Source: an uncultured Bacilli bacterium (GTDB taxonomy: Bacteria; Bacillota_I; Bacilli_A; RFN20; CAG-826). From it: a stretch of DNA of 64,000 nucleotides. The number at the start of each line of letters is the position of its first letter. The first letter of the stretch is position 1. A model generated the notes under the pieces. That model did no database searches, was not told the origin of the DNA, and saw only the letters and a list, made by a program, of their open reading frames with translations. Both the position numbers and the translations under genes were made by a program. Positions 1 through 9,589 of the stretch are shown in pieces. The stretch covers positions 744,001 through 808,000 of the forward strand of contig CAKVCX010000001.1 in assembly GCA_934725985.1 (NCBI GenBank), written 5' to 3'.

Positions 1-96
1 TCAGCTAAAAACGAAGAAACAGTTTTTTATGATATTGAAGGCAAATCGACCAAGCTTGTTCTATTGCCAAACGAAACAAGGTGGATCAAACAATGA
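1..96 (+). CDS. C-terminal end of a glycosidase-like protein (partial)
   Basis: Only the last 31 codons are in the window; the frame is open from base 1 and stops at TGA 94-96. The tail ends in LLPNETRWIKQ, which has the same pattern as the LLPGEATFIDL tail of the next gene, so it is probably a paralogue of that glycosidase-like protein (inference from a short match). The stop overlaps the next start as ATGA, so the two genes are translationally coupled and in one operon. Nothing can be said about the catalytic part, which lies upstream of the window. Confidence 0.55.
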   Translation, partial: SAKNEETVFYDIEGKSTKLVLLPNETRWIKQ

Positions 97-1265
97 AGCA
101 AGAAGAAATTAAATTTTCATTTTGGAATTATTTGCCTCTTGGCGAGTTATCAATTGACTATGCCGTTAATAATTGGAAGAAACTTGGCGTGAATTTGGCC
201 ATGAGTTTTGTTTATGATCCTTCTTTTAGCAAAAAAGAAGACATGATTAAGCTACTTGATAAGTGCCATATAAACAAAATCAAAGTAATAATCTATGATA
301 AAAGGATTGTTTACAATAGATTGGATGAAATAGAAAAAGAGAAATTTATTGAAGAAATAAAAGAAGCTTATTTTGATTTTGGAAAACATCCTGCTACTTA
401 TGGTTTCTTTATAGGGGATGAACCTGATTTTTCTCACATAGATAATTTCATATTTACTGCCCAAAAAGTGTTGGAAATCATGCCACGTCTCATTCCTTTC
501 GGCAATTTATTACCTTATTGGAATGATAAAGAAGAAGCTATAAAAAATGGCTACAGTGAACAATTTTATGTAGATTTGCTTGAAAAGGTATTGTCAAAAA
601 GCAAATTGCCTTTAATTGGTTTTGATCATTATACCCAATGTTATGATGGCTTAATGAATAAAGAAAAAGGAATTGAATACTTTCTTTATGATTTAAGGAT
701 GTATCAAAAACTATCGGCCAAGTATAAAATTCCATTTTTTGCTTCTATTTTGGCTTTGGGTCATTGGCATTATCGGAATCCAAGCGAAAACGATATACGT
801 TGGCAAATTTCTACAGCATTTGCCCATGGCGCCCGCGGCATTTTGTGGTTTTATTTTCATCAAAAATGTTTGGATGTAGGATTTGGTGAAGCCCCATTTG
901 TTGGAGAAAAAGGACTTATTGGCCCGCCTTATGAGATGATTTTAAGACAGCAAAACAAATTCATTGATAATTATAAATCGCTTTTGGATAGTTTAAGTTT
1001 TAAATCAATCGAATATTTGAATGAAGAAAATAATTATTCCTTTCATTCAAATGAAGGAATCGAAATTTCCCTTTCTAGGAATCTTTTGGGCTATGTTTCT
1101 TATTTTAAACACGATGAAAAAGGCAACACGTATTTAATGATTACCAATGGCAGTCAAATCTATTCGAATAATTTTAAGATTAATTATCGAAGTGTTTTAA
1201 AAAAAGAATTGTGGCTTCTTCCTGGGGAAGCAACTTTCATTGACTTAGACGAATTATTAAAGTAA
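93..1265 (+). CDS. Putative intracellular glycoside hydrolase (TIM-barrel type)
   Basis: A 390-residue protein without a signal peptide, so probably cytoplasmic. Barrel-like landmarks are GDEPD around residue 109 (candidate acid/base Glu), FDHY around residue 177, and a later strand ILWFYFH; a short beta-rich C-terminal tail follows, as in GH42/GH5-like enzymes. The C-terminal third of the large secreted protein at 2564-5335 shows the same landmarks (KDEP, SFDQYP, an AFGSKEISYF strand), so the two are homologous catalytic domains. ATG at 93 is preferred over GTG at 81 because AAGGTGG lies about 9 bases upstream and the ATG overlaps the previous stop. The neighbouring GH95- and GH78-like genes point to breakdown of a fucose/rhamnose-containing glycan. 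The exact GH family cannot be assigned by eye. Confidence 0.65.
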   Translation: MKQEEIKFSFWNYLPLGELSIDYAVNNWKKLGVNLAMSFVYDPSFSKKEDMIKLLDKCHINKIKVIIYDKRIVYNRLDEIEKEKFIEEIKEAYFDFGKHPATYGFFIGDEPDFSHIDNFIFTAQKVLEIMPRLIPFGNLLPYWNDKEEAIKNGYSEQFYVDLLEKVLSKSKLPLIGFDHYTQCYDGLMNKEKGIEYFLYDLRMYQKLSAKYKIPFFASILALGHWHYRNPSENDIRWQISTAFAHGARGILWFYFHQKCLDVGFGEAPFVGEKGLIGPPYEMILRQQNKFIDNYKSLLDSLSFKSIEYLNEENNYSFHSNEGIEISLSRNLLGYVSYFKHDEKGNTYLMITNGSQIYSNNFKINYRSVLKKELWLLPGEATFIDLDELLK

Positions 1266-1278
1266 GGAGGTAATATCT

Positions 1279-2499
1279 ATGAATATTACTAAATATAAAT
1301 ATCTTTTAGGAGGAGGTTTGATTTCTTGCCTTTCGCTTTGTGTTTTAGCTGCAACGGGGGGAGGAATTGATTCTCTTTTTAAAGCCAATGCTTCTGATGC
1401 TCATGATTCTTCTTGCTACTGGAATCATTATTTGGAAGTATCCCCAACTTATGCTCAACATGGTTCGAAAGAGTTTTATGCCTGCTGTACCCATCCTGGC
1501 TCTTTCTCTTTGGAAAAGCCCAATAGCGAAAATATTACTGAAATGGGCGAATTCAGCGGTGACTATTTTTCTGAATTGGATTCTGGTGATGGTCGTTATT
1601 TGCCTTCTTTAAAAGAAGGTGATGTTCTCTATGATGCCACCTCTGCTTGGATGGTTCCAAATAATTATGGATTTCGAACCGGTGATACAAACTTAAAAAC
1701 AGATGCTGTTTATGGATCATATTGTGAAATTAGCAATCTCACCAATGACAGCGATGCAGTTTGGGTTAGGCCTTATGAATCTACAGAAGATAATTATGAA
1801 TTAAGTTTGGATATCTCTTCTTATAAAAAATATGTGTTCTACGTCAAATCTTCTATCGATGAAACTTTAATTGTTAAAAATCATGACTGGACAAACTTGG
1901 TTTCCTCTATAAATTTGGTTGCCAACGAATGGACGAGAATAGAGATTGAAGCTTCCTCTAATTGCAAAAAATTAATTGATTTAGCCCCTGCCATTTGGAA
2001 TAAACACGATACGCCATTTACACTTTCCATTTCTTCAATATACGGTTATGGAAAAGAAACTAATTTGTTTGAAGGGATGGAAGTTGTTTTCGATACAAGC
2101 GAAAATCAATATATTCCATTGAACTGGAATATATCGGAAGGAGCGGTTATATCTAATGGAAAGTCGGATTCTATGTATGGCTATTATTGCGAAATAGATG
2201 TTCCATTATCAAGTATATCCGAAGCAATTTGGGTAAAACCAAGCAAATCCATTTCTTTGGATAATTATTCTAAAGTAGTCTTTTATATTTATAGCAGCCA
2301 AGATATGAACTCTTTCCAAGTAAGGGATGAAGATTACAATTTAATTGTGAATCCACATTCGGTTTCTAAAGGATGGAATAAAGTGGAAATGGGTGTTGGT
2401 GGATTTTTAGCTTCAACTACTGATATTGGTATTGCTTATTGGAAGAAACCAGTCGAAGGTTTAAGTTGGAAAATTACCTCGATTTACGGGATTAAGTAA
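1279..2499 (+). CDS. Secreted protein with Cys-rich N-terminal motif and two beta-sandwich modules
   Basis: A 406-residue protein with a Sec signal peptide (Lys-containing start, hydrophobic stretch to about residue 30, possible cleavage near ANA-SDA). A short Cys motif follows (C-x-W-N-H-Y-L, P-T, G-x-K-E-F-Y-x-C-C-x-H, residues about 46-75). Then come two related modules of about 110-120 residues, each with WVKP/WVRP, a YKKYVFYVKSS-like strand, a W-x-[KR]-[IV]-E strand and a closing ISSIYG / TSIYGIK strand. No catalytic residues are recognisable; the modules look like carbohydrate-binding beta-sandwiches. The same motif and module occur in the next gene, so the two are paralogous surface or secreted glycan binders. 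AAGGAGGT is well placed before ATG 1279, 13 bases after the preceding gene. Confidence 0.6.
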   Translation: MNITKYKYLLGGGLISCLSLCVLAATGGGIDSLFKANASDAHDSSCYWNHYLEVSPTYAQHGSKEFYACCTHPGSFSLEKPNSENITEMGEFSGDYFSELDSGDGRYLPSLKEGDVLYDATSAWMVPNNYGFRTGDTNLKTDAVYGSYCEISNLTNDSDAVWVRPYESTEDNYELSLDISSYKKYVFYVKSSIDETLIVKNHDWTNLVSSINLVANEWTRIEIEASSNCKKLIDLAPAIWNKHDTPFTLSISSIYGYGKETNLFEGMEVVFDTSENQYIPLNWNISEGAVISNGKSDSMYGYYCEIDVPLSSISEAIWVKPSKSISLDNYSKVVFYIYSSQDMNSFQVRDEDYNLIVNPHSVSKGWNKVEMGVGGFLASTTDIGIAYWKKPVEGLSWKITSIYGIK

Positions 2500-2506
2500 G
2501 TAGTCA

Positions 2507-2541
2507 AATCTCCCAGCGGTCTTTTTGATTTCTGGGAGATT
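2507..2541 (+). terminator. 10-bp perfect hairpin between two secreted-protein genes
   Basis: Arms AATCTCCCAG (2507-2516) and CTGGGAGATT (2532-2541) pair perfectly over 10 bp with a 15-base loop and are followed by TATTTGTTTT. The U-run is interrupted, so it may be a leaky terminator or a processing hairpin that lowers expression of the downstream gene relative to the upstream one. Confidence 0.55.
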
Positions 2542-2563
2542 ATTTGTTTTAGAAGGATTTAAC

Positions 2564-5335
2564 ATGAAAAAAAGAAGTAATTTAAGACAATTTTTATTGG
2601 CAGGTTCTTTCTCTTTTTTCTTTTTATTTATGGCTAGCGAAGCCAAGTCATTTCCTTCTTTTGCAAGCAATGTAGATGATGATACATGTTTTTGGAATCA
2701 TTATTTAAGCCTTGAACCAACTTTTTCAGATAATGGGTGCAAAGAATATTACATTTGCTGTAATCATCACGATTATTCTTTTTCAATGCCTAAAAAAAGC
2801 AATGTTTCCTCCCCTTTGACTCAATCATATTCGTTCTCTAATTCACTAGATGAAAGCGATGAAAGAATAATACTCTCGTATCAAAAACAAATTGACGTAT
2901 TGGAGAATAAAATCGACGGATTGTATAAAAAAGATAATATTGCATTCGAGGATTATCTTTCGCTTGCTGAATGCGATTCCATTTATAACAATCTTGATGA
3001 TGAATATAAAAAGTTAGTAAGCAATCATGACTTTTTGTCCTATTTAGATACAGTTTTTGCTTCAAAGTATGTAAAAATCGCTAGTGGGGAGAATCTAGTT
3101 TTTTCAAATCGCGAATATGGGTCGAACTTCGATACCTCGTCTTTTCAAAATGAATTTGGTATTGAAACGGTTGAATTATCAAAGATAAAAGGTGTTAGTA
3201 CTTTTTGGATTTATCCGAATTTAAACATAGATTTAAGTGGGTATTCTTCCATTAATTTTTATTTTAAAAGCAGCTTTGATATGTCTTTAGAATATAGAAT
3301 TAAGGCCAATTATTCTAAAATTCAAACCTTTTCTTGCCAAAAAGGTGAATGGACTTTTATTAGTCTTGATACAAGCCAAATCGAATCGTTATCCGATATA
3401 GGATTCGCTTATTGGGTTAATGAGGGCGAACCATTTACAATCGACGGTTTTTTTGACTTTATGCCCTTTTTTGCCAAAAGAAAAAAATATAACTCTGATT
3501 ATTTGCTTGTAGATGCCTCTAAGGACAATTATCAAAACAATGACTATGCCTGTGATTTTGAAACAAACCATATCCTTGATGATGAAAAAGGGGAAGTAAC
3601 AAAAATTTCTAATATTTCTACCAACAAAGAATGGATATGGTTCAAGCCAAATGTTAGCGTTAGCGTTTCCTTGTATAAATTTGTGTATTTTTATTTTAAG
3701 TCCGATGTTTCTTTTTCTTTGGAAATTAAAGAAACGTCTACAGGTTATGGCAGTTGTCTTTCTAAATTGGAAATAAACGCAAATGATTGGCACAAAATAA
3801 TAGTTCCTGTCAACGCTTCTTCCTTTCCCTCTTATGCTATAAATAATTTGGGCATAGCAAAATATAATGAATCCGGACATACTATTGCTTCAACTGGTAA
3901 TTGGTATATCAGCTCTATTTATGGTGTGTTGGATTCTTTGCCTTCCGAATATGAATTAGTAGATGGGTACTGCGTTCCAAAATTTTGCAAAGAAAATGAT
4001 TTTTCTTTATCTGCTTATGCCATGACAAATATTAATCAAGATAATGCGGATACGGTTTTAAGCGATGCAAAAAACGCCGGGTTTAATAAGATTATTTCTC
4101 TTTACGATGGCAGGAACCTTTCTTTAGAATCAACATTTATAGAGGCTTTAAAGGATTACACTGGCGATTTGATAAAAAAGGAAGCCAAGAAAAAAGTCTT
4201 GTTTGAATCAATTGATTCTTTTTGTTCATCTATAAAGGAAAATAATGTATTTAGTATAAGCAAGGCAAATGAATATGGAATGAAATATGTTGCATTAATT
4301 AGTCTTGTTTATGATTTTGAAAGCCTTTGCTCAAGCAATAAAATAACTGTGAGTGACTCCTTATATGAAGAAATCATGAATAGATTCTTGTCAAATATTG
4401 ACTATTCAAATGAGGCTGGGTTTGATGGACTATTTCTAAAGGATGAGCCGAATGTAAAAAATGATTTTTCTCGTTATCGATTCTTTGTTGATTCCTACTT
4501 AAATACATATGGCTTAAAAGGGACCCCATTTATTAATTTGTTGCCTTTGGGGGATGATGGAAATGCGAAAAATTACAAAATTTATTTAGATAATTATTTT
4601 AGTAAAATATATCCATTGCTTAATTATGTCAGTTTTGACCAATACCCTATGAAGATAGGTGGTGCAACCATCAATAATCATCTTTATAACCTTTCCATGC
4701 TTGCTAATAGAATTAAAAATAGCGGCACGAATGGAAAATTAAAAACTTTCATTCATTGCACTGCTTCAAATGATGAAGCAAACAATATTGCCGGTATTGA
4801 CTCTCCCTCTGATCTTAAATTTCAGATGTATTCTAATATGGCTTTTGGCAGTAAGGAAATTTCCTATTTTGTTTATTCTAGTAATTCTAAGCCAGAAGAT
4901 GGTCTTGTTAATTATTCAACTTATGAAAAGACAAAATTATATGAATATGCAAAAGAAGCAAATAGTGAAATAAATTCTTTTGCGGATGCCTATAGTTATT
5001 TTGATTTCGATGGCGTTTATACTTATGGTGAATGCAGCCAATTCAATCTAATAGAAAATAAGCTTTCTTCTAATTATGATTTTTCTTTAATCTCTAAAGA
5101 AAACAATCTTTTGGTTTCAAAGTTTAATAAACAAAACCAAAATGCTTATTTGTTATTAAATTACGTAAATCCGCAAAGCGGAGGAAAAAACGACATAAAT
5201 TTACAATTTGATAAAAAATATAATTTTATTCTCTCCTATATTAATGGAGAAAAAAAGTTGATAAGAAATAATGGTAATTTACGATTCAGCTTAGAAAAGG
5301 GCAGTGCATCCTTTCTTATTCCATTAACATTGTAG
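2564..5335 (+). CDS. Large secreted glycosidase-like protein with Cys motif and two beta-modules
   Basis: A 923-residue exported protein. A signal peptide (residues 1 to about 30) is followed by the same Cys motif as its neighbour (C-F-W-N-H-Y-L, G-C-K-E-Y-Y-x-C-C-x-H, about residues 42-75) and a charged helical stretch. Two beta-modules follow (roughly 165-290 and 300-450), ending DGFFDF and ISSIYG. The last half (about 460-850) is a TIM-barrel-like domain homologous to the intracellular protein at 93-1265: LKDEP near residue 625 and SFDQYP near 690 match GDEPD and FDHY there. A small beta C-terminus closes the protein. Start ATG 2564 has AGAAGG upstream; an in-frame upstream start at 2525 lies in the hairpin and would destroy the signal peptide. 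It probably acts outside the cell on the glycan that the intracellular enzymes finish. Confidence 0.65.
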   Translation: MKKRSNLRQFLLAGSFSFFFLFMASEAKSFPSFASNVDDDTCFWNHYLSLEPTFSDNGCKEYYICCNHHDYSFSMPKKSNVSSPLTQSYSFSNSLDESDERIILSYQKQIDVLENKIDGLYKKDNIAFEDYLSLAECDSIYNNLDDEYKKLVSNHDFLSYLDTVFASKYVKIASGENLVFSNREYGSNFDTSSFQNEFGIETVELSKIKGVSTFWIYPNLNIDLSGYSSINFYFKSSFDMSLEYRIKANYSKIQTFSCQKGEWTFISLDTSQIESLSDIGFAYWVNEGEPFTIDGFFDFMPFFAKRKKYNSDYLLVDASKDNYQNNDYACDFETNHILDDEKGEVTKISNISTNKEWIWFKPNVSVSVSLYKFVYFYFKSDVSFSLEIKETSTGYGSCLSKLEINANDWHKIIVPVNASSFPSYAINNLGIAKYNESGHTIASTGNWYISSIYGVLDSLPSEYELVDGYCVPKFCKENDFSLSAYAMTNINQDNADTVLSDAKNAGFNKIISLYDGRNLSLESTFIEALKDYTGDLIKKEAKKKVLFESIDSFCSSIKENNVFSISKANEYGMKYVALISLVYDFESLCSSNKITVSDSLYEEIMNRFLSNIDYSNEAGFDGLFLKDEPNVKNDFSRYRFFVDSYLNTYGLKGTPFINLLPLGDDGNAKNYKIYLDNYFSKIYPLLNYVSFDQYPMKIGGATINNHLYNLSMLANRIKNSGTNGKLKTFIHCTASNDEANNIAGIDSPSDLKFQMYSNMAFGSKEISYFVYSSNSKPEDGLVNYSTYEKTKLYEYAKEANSEINSFADAYSYFDFDGVYTYGECSQFNLIENKLSSNYDFSLISKENNLLVSKFNKQNQNAYLLLNYVNPQSGGKNDINLQFDKKYNFILSYINGEKKLIRNNGNLRFSLEKGSASFLIPLTL

Positions 5336-5344
5336 GTATTTATT

Positions 5345-7471
5345 ATGAAATTCACACATTTGGGCAAACTAGAAAAATCATTTGAAGGATTGATGATTGG
5401 CAATGGATCAATTGGAGCCTTGATTTATGGAGATAGAAAATTATTAATTTCCTTAGATTTAATAAATCTTTGGGACAATAGACTTCCTCTAGAATATAAA
5501 GACCCCAATTTTAATTATCCCTACATGGTTAATTGCATAAAAGGTAACTATAAAGAACTTTATAGGCTTTTTGATAATTGTTATAACCATTCTTATCCAA
5601 CTAAAGTAAACGCAGGTTTATTGGAAATAGACGCCTTCATTAATGAAGAAACCGTTTTTGAGCTTAATTACTTGAATGGTGTTTTTAATTTTGACAACAA
5701 AGATCTTAAAATAAAAGGATATATTGATGCCAAAAAGGATGTTTTTGTTTTAAAAAGTAATAAAAAACTTTCTTATAAAGTATTAATGAGCGAATATTTT
5801 AAAAGAAGTTTTGATGAAGGCGGTTTAAACTATCCTCCTTATAAAGAGAATAAAATTGGTTCATTTTACCAAATTAAGCAACCCATGTATGCAAATAAGC
5901 ATTACTCGATTTTTATTTACGAATTAAATGATGGCCTAGGATATTCTTATTTTTTAACTATTTCTAAGTATAAAACTCTAAAAAAAGCAAAAGAATTTTT
6001 GCTAGATTATGCAAAAAAAGAACAAGCTTATTTTGCTTTGTCTCTTTCTTATTGGAATTCTTATTATTCTAAAAGTTTTATCCATACTCCTGATGATGAA
6101 ATTAATTCCTTGTATATAAAAGGGCTTTATTATTTTTCTTGCAATTCAAGAAAAAAGTATCCAATGACTTTGCAAGGCGTTTGGACTCAAAACAATAATT
6201 ATTTGCCTCCTTGGAAAAGCGATCTTCATAATGATATTAATGTTGAGATGACTTATGACTCTTATTTTAAAACAGGGAATTTTAAAGAAGGTAAAATAAT
6301 CGTAAATTATTTGAAAAAACACCAAAAAGAGTTTGCTAATTTTGCTTCCTCCTTTATGGGTAGCAGTGGTTTATTAATACCTGGAGTTATGACTCAAGAT
6401 GGTCTTCCATTAGGCGGCTGGCCACAATATGCTTTGTCTCCGGCCGTTTCAATTTGGATATTGAAAGTACTAGATGATTATTATTGCTATACAAGCGATA
6501 AAAAAGTATTAAAAGAGATTTGCTATCCTTTTTTTAAAGGAACTGAAGAATGTCTTTATAAATATTTGACTCTTAACGAAGACAATAAGTATGAGCTTGA
6601 TTTTCATTCTTCGCCGGAATTTTATGAAAATAATAAAAGGTCAATTTTTGCCAAACAAACGAATTTTGAGCTTACCATGTTAAAATTTCTTTATTTTTGC
6701 TTAATAAAATACTGCAAAGAGTTAGGAATTGACTATTCTAAATACGAAATGATAAACAATAGACTGGCTTCTTTTTATAGAGATGAAAATGGTCTTTTAT
6801 TAATTTCAAAAGACGAGTCTTTTTCTTCTTCTCATCGTCATTTTTCTCATATGTTGATGTATAAGAATTTTAAAATGATTTCTCCTTATTCTTCTTATCA
6901 ACTAATTAAAAACGATATTGATCATTTAGTTGGTTTATCAACTTCGGAATGGGTTGGATTTTCCTTTGTTGAAGCAAGTGGGTTATATTCCTATATAAAC
7001 GATGGAGAAAATGCCTATAAATATTTAAAAATATTTGCCGATGCTTTTGTTCACCCCAATGGGTTCCACATGAATTCTGATTATAAGCATTTAGGATATT
7101 CAAAGTTAAATTGTTATGTCTTAACTTTGGAAGCTAATATGGGCTTTGTATCTAGCTTATGCGATATGATGGTTTCTTTTGTTGACAATGTTTTAACTAT
7201 ATTTCCCGCAATTCCTGATTTTTTTAAAGAAAAAGAAACAAATTATAAGAATTTAAGGATCCCTAACAAAGGAAAAGTGTCTGCTTCTTATACAAATGGA
7301 AAATTATCTTTTGAGGTTACTTATCCTAAACCAACGCTTATAAAATTATTTAATAACATTGGAAATAATCCTTCTTTAATAATCGATGGCAAATATATTA
7401 ATTTTCTTTCTAATGTTGGCGAAATTATAAAAATCGGAAAAGCAAAGGTTATAAAATATGAGACACGTTAG
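5345..7471 (+). CDS. GH95-family-like alpha-L-fucosidase / galactosidase
   Basis: A 708-residue protein with no signal peptide. The N-terminal beta-domain has the family signature GLMIGNGSIGALIYG followed by SLDLINLWDNRLP (compare LPLGNGRLGAMVYG ... LNEDTLW in GH95). The (alpha/alpha)6 region contains LQGVWTQ ... PPWKSDLHNDINVEMTY, equivalent to the GH95 block with the catalytic Asn. The C-terminus (NVLTIFPAIPDFF, then a beta-domain) is also GH95-like. Members remove terminal alpha-L-fucose or alpha-L-galactose from glycans by an inverting mechanism. It is shorter than typical 750-800-residue members. The 3' end overlaps the GH78-like gene by 14 bases, indicating co-translation. Substrate is inferred from family only. 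Confidence 0.7.
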   Translation: MKFTHLGKLEKSFEGLMIGNGSIGALIYGDRKLLISLDLINLWDNRLPLEYKDPNFNYPYMVNCIKGNYKELYRLFDNCYNHSYPTKVNAGLLEIDAFINEETVFELNYLNGVFNFDNKDLKIKGYIDAKKDVFVLKSNKKLSYKVLMSEYFKRSFDEGGLNYPPYKENKIGSFYQIKQPMYANKHYSIFIYELNDGLGYSYFLTISKYKTLKKAKEFLLDYAKKEQAYFALSLSYWNSYYSKSFIHTPDDEINSLYIKGLYYFSCNSRKKYPMTLQGVWTQNNNYLPPWKSDLHNDINVEMTYDSYFKTGNFKEGKIIVNYLKKHQKEFANFASSFMGSSGLLIPGVMTQDGLPLGGWPQYALSPAVSIWILKVLDDYYCYTSDKKVLKEICYPFFKGTEECLYKYLTLNEDNKYELDFHSSPEFYENNKRSIFAKQTNFELTMLKFLYFCLIKYCKELGIDYSKYEMINNRLASFYRDENGLLLISKDESFSSSHRHFSHMLMYKNFKMISPYSSYQLIKNDIDHLVGLSTSEWVGFSFVEASGLYSYINDGENAYKYLKIFADAFVHPNGFHMNSDYKHLGYSKLNCYVLTLEANMGFVSSLCDMMVSFVDNVLTIFPAIPDFFKEKETNYKNLRIPNKGKVSASYTNGKLSFEVTYPKPTLIKLFNNIGNNPSLIIDGKYINFLSNVGEIIKIGKAKVIKYETR

Positions 7472-9425
7472 TTTTAAAAATGATTTAGGTTTTAATGTTG
7501 CCATTAAAGTTGCGTTAAAAAATAATCTTTCTTTTAATCGTTTACGTATTTCTTCTTCTTGCTACTACACATTATTTCTTAATGGCAAAGTTGTTGCTTT
7601 TGGGCCGACTAGGACCGCTAAAGGCTATACCCGAATTAAGGATTTGAGTATTGATAAACAATCTAAAGATGATTTTTCTATTTCTATTTTGTATTATGGA
7701 TTTCCTTCTTTTGATATTGAATTTCAACAGTTCTTTTTTGGTATAGAGTTTTATAAAAACGATAAAATAGTCGGCACGTGTGATGATTTGTTATTTAAAT
7801 TTGATGGGAATTATTTATCTAAATCTTGTAAATATTCTTTTCAAAGGGGTCTTGTTGAAAGGTATGAATTCCTTTCTGAAGACGGCTTTTCTAACCAAAT
7901 TAAGATGAAGGAAATTGATTCTCCAATTGAACTAGAATGTCTTAAATTGTTTTGCAATTATAAGGAAGAACTTCCGTCCTTAATAAAGAGTTCTTCTTTT
8001 CGTGGCTTTAGTAAAATTAAGGAAACGGCTTACCTAGAAAAAGAATCCTTAAAGTATTTAAATGGGTTTAATGTTAGAAATGAATTACTTTCATTACCAA
8101 AAAAAGGGTACACGTCCTTAATTTTTTCGTTAAAGGAAGAAAAAACTGGTTTACTGCATATTAAGGGCTCTTCAAGAATTAAAACAAAATTTTATGTTAT
8201 TTTCGATGAAGTTATGCCAAAAGGTGAATGGGTTTATGCAAGGTCAAATTGTAATGATGTTATCGAAGTAAATATAGATGGAACGGATTTTGATTTTTAT
8301 AGTAAAGTCCCTTATTCGCTTAAATATATTATGATCATCAAAGAGAATGATGGCATTGATGTTTCTGCCTCTTTAATATGCATAGAAAATGATTCTTTAA
8401 CTGATACTTTTTCGTGCAATGACAAAATGATTCAATCTGTTTATGATGCTTCAAAAAATACCTTTAAACAAAATTCATTTGATATATTTACAGATTGCCC
8501 CGGGCGGGAAAGGGCAGGATGGTTATGCGATTCATATTTCATGGGTTTTGCTTGCAAACATTTAATGGGTAATAGAAATTTAGAGAAAGAATTTTTAGAA
8601 AACTTTATTTATTCTTCTTGCTTAGATATACCAAAAAATATGTTACCAATGTGTTATCCTGCCGATCATAAAGACAAAACATATATCCCAAATTGGGCAA
8701 TGTGGTTTGTTATTGAACTTTTTGAATATTATAAAGAGACTCGTGATGAAGAATTGCTTGTTTCTGCCAAAGAAAAAGTATTTAATCTTGTTTCTTTCTT
8801 TTTGAATTATGAAAACGAGTATGGCCTATTAGAAGAATTGCCCGGGTGGGTTTTTATAGAATGGAGCAAGGCAAATGATTACATTGATGGCATTAGTTTT
8901 CCAACCAATATGCTCTACGCTCAAATGTTATATTGCGTTGGGCGGTTATATGGTGAACCTTCTCTTGTTGATAAGTCAACTAGCATCAAAAGCGCAATAT
9001 ATTCCTTTTCATTTTTCGACGGTTATTATCATGATCATGCCAAAAGGGATAACAATAATAAGATAAAAACAATTGACTCCGATATTAGCGAAACAGCTCA
9101 ATATTATGCCTTGTTTTTTAATTTACCTTGCGATGAAAAATTTAAAAACAAAATGATTAATAGTTTCGGGATGGATGTTGCTAATAATCTAGATAACGTA
9201 TCTAAAAGTAATGTTTTTATAGGATATTTTCTTAGAATGTTTTTTCTTTTGAGGGAAAAAGAATATGAAAAATTATTAAACGAAGCCATTCCGTTCTTCT
9301 ATAAGATGAGTAAAGAAACTGGTACTTTGTGGGAAAAAGATGATGAATCTGCTAGTTGCAATCACGGGTTTGCATCTTGTCTTTCTTATATTATTTTTGA
9401 ATGTTATAAACAAAAAAATATTTGA
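7458..9425 (+). CDS. GH78-like alpha-L-rhamnosidase
   Basis: A 655-residue intracellular protein. An N-terminal beta region contains FLNGKVVAFGPTR, as in the rhamnosidase N-domain. The catalytic (alpha/alpha)6 region starts near residue 335 with SVYDASKNTFKQNSFDIF and the hallmark DCPGRERAGW (about 346-355; family DCPQRERxGW) that carries the catalytic Asp/Glu pair. Near the C-terminus TGTLWEKDDE ... CNHGF matches the GATTLWE ... LNH block with the second catalytic Glu. The family hydrolyses terminal alpha-L-rhamnose. Compared with 850-1100-residue members it lacks the extra N-terminal carbohydrate-binding domains. Overlaps the GH95-like gene and is the last gene of the run. Confidence 0.75.
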   Translation: MRHVSFKNDLGFNVAIKVALKNNLSFNRLRISSSCYYTLFLNGKVVAFGPTRTAKGYTRIKDLSIDKQSKDDFSISILYYGFPSFDIEFQQFFFGIEFYKNDKIVGTCDDLLFKFDGNYLSKSCKYSFQRGLVERYEFLSEDGFSNQIKMKEIDSPIELECLKLFCNYKEELPSLIKSSSFRGFSKIKETAYLEKESLKYLNGFNVRNELLSLPKKGYTSLIFSLKEEKTGLLHIKGSSRIKTKFYVIFDEVMPKGEWVYARSNCNDVIEVNIDGTDFDFYSKVPYSLKYIMIIKENDGIDVSASLICIENDSLTDTFSCNDKMIQSVYDASKNTFKQNSFDIFTDCPGRERAGWLCDSYFMGFACKHLMGNRNLEKEFLENFIYSSCLDIPKNMLPMCYPADHKDKTYIPNWAMWFVIELFEYYKETRDEELLVSAKEKVFNLVSFFLNYENEYGLLEELPGWVFIEWSKANDYIDGISFPTNMLYAQMLYCVGRLYGEPSLVDKSTSIKSAIYSFSFFDGYYHDHAKRDNNNKIKTIDSDISETAQYYALFFNLPCDEKFKNKMINSFGMDVANNLDNVSKSNVFIGYFLRMFFLLREKEYEKLLNEAIPFFYKMSKETGTLWEKDDESASCNHGFASCLSYIIFECYKQKNI

Positions 9426-9433
9426 TTTTTGCG

Positions 9434-9456
9434 TAAAAAAACCACCATTATGGTGG
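9434..9456 (-). terminator. Terminator of tRNA-Arg(CCT)
   Basis: Read on the minus strand, a CCACCA/TGGTGG hairpin with a 3-base loop is followed by seven T. It lies just beyond the 3' end of the tRNA-Arg gene and faces the GH78-like gene, so it may also help end transcription arriving from the plus strand. Confidence 0.75.
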
Positions 9457-9464
9457 AACTTTAT

Positions 9465-9541
9465 TGGCGCGCCCGAGCCGATTCGAACGGCTGACCCCTT
9501 CCTTAGGAGGGAAGTGCTCTGTCCAGCTGAGCTACGGGCGC
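9465..9541 (-). tRNA. tRNA-Arg(CCT)
   Basis: Minus-strand cloverleaf with acceptor GCGCCCG/CGGGCGC, D-arm GCTC..GAGC, anticodon stem CTTCC/GGAAG, loop CTCCTAA (anticodon CCT, codon AGG) and T-arm with TTCGAAT. The discriminator G and 3' CCA are encoded. All stems pair. Confidence 0.95.
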
Positions 9542-9589
9542 ACTTGCAAGTCGTATTGTAGACCAACAAGAAGAAAGAATAAAGTTATT

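Noticed and set aside
9276..9569. Protein genes overlapping tRNA-Arg on either strand
   Set aside because: They are chance frames read through the tRNA and the end of the GH78-like gene, with no ribosome site or family match.
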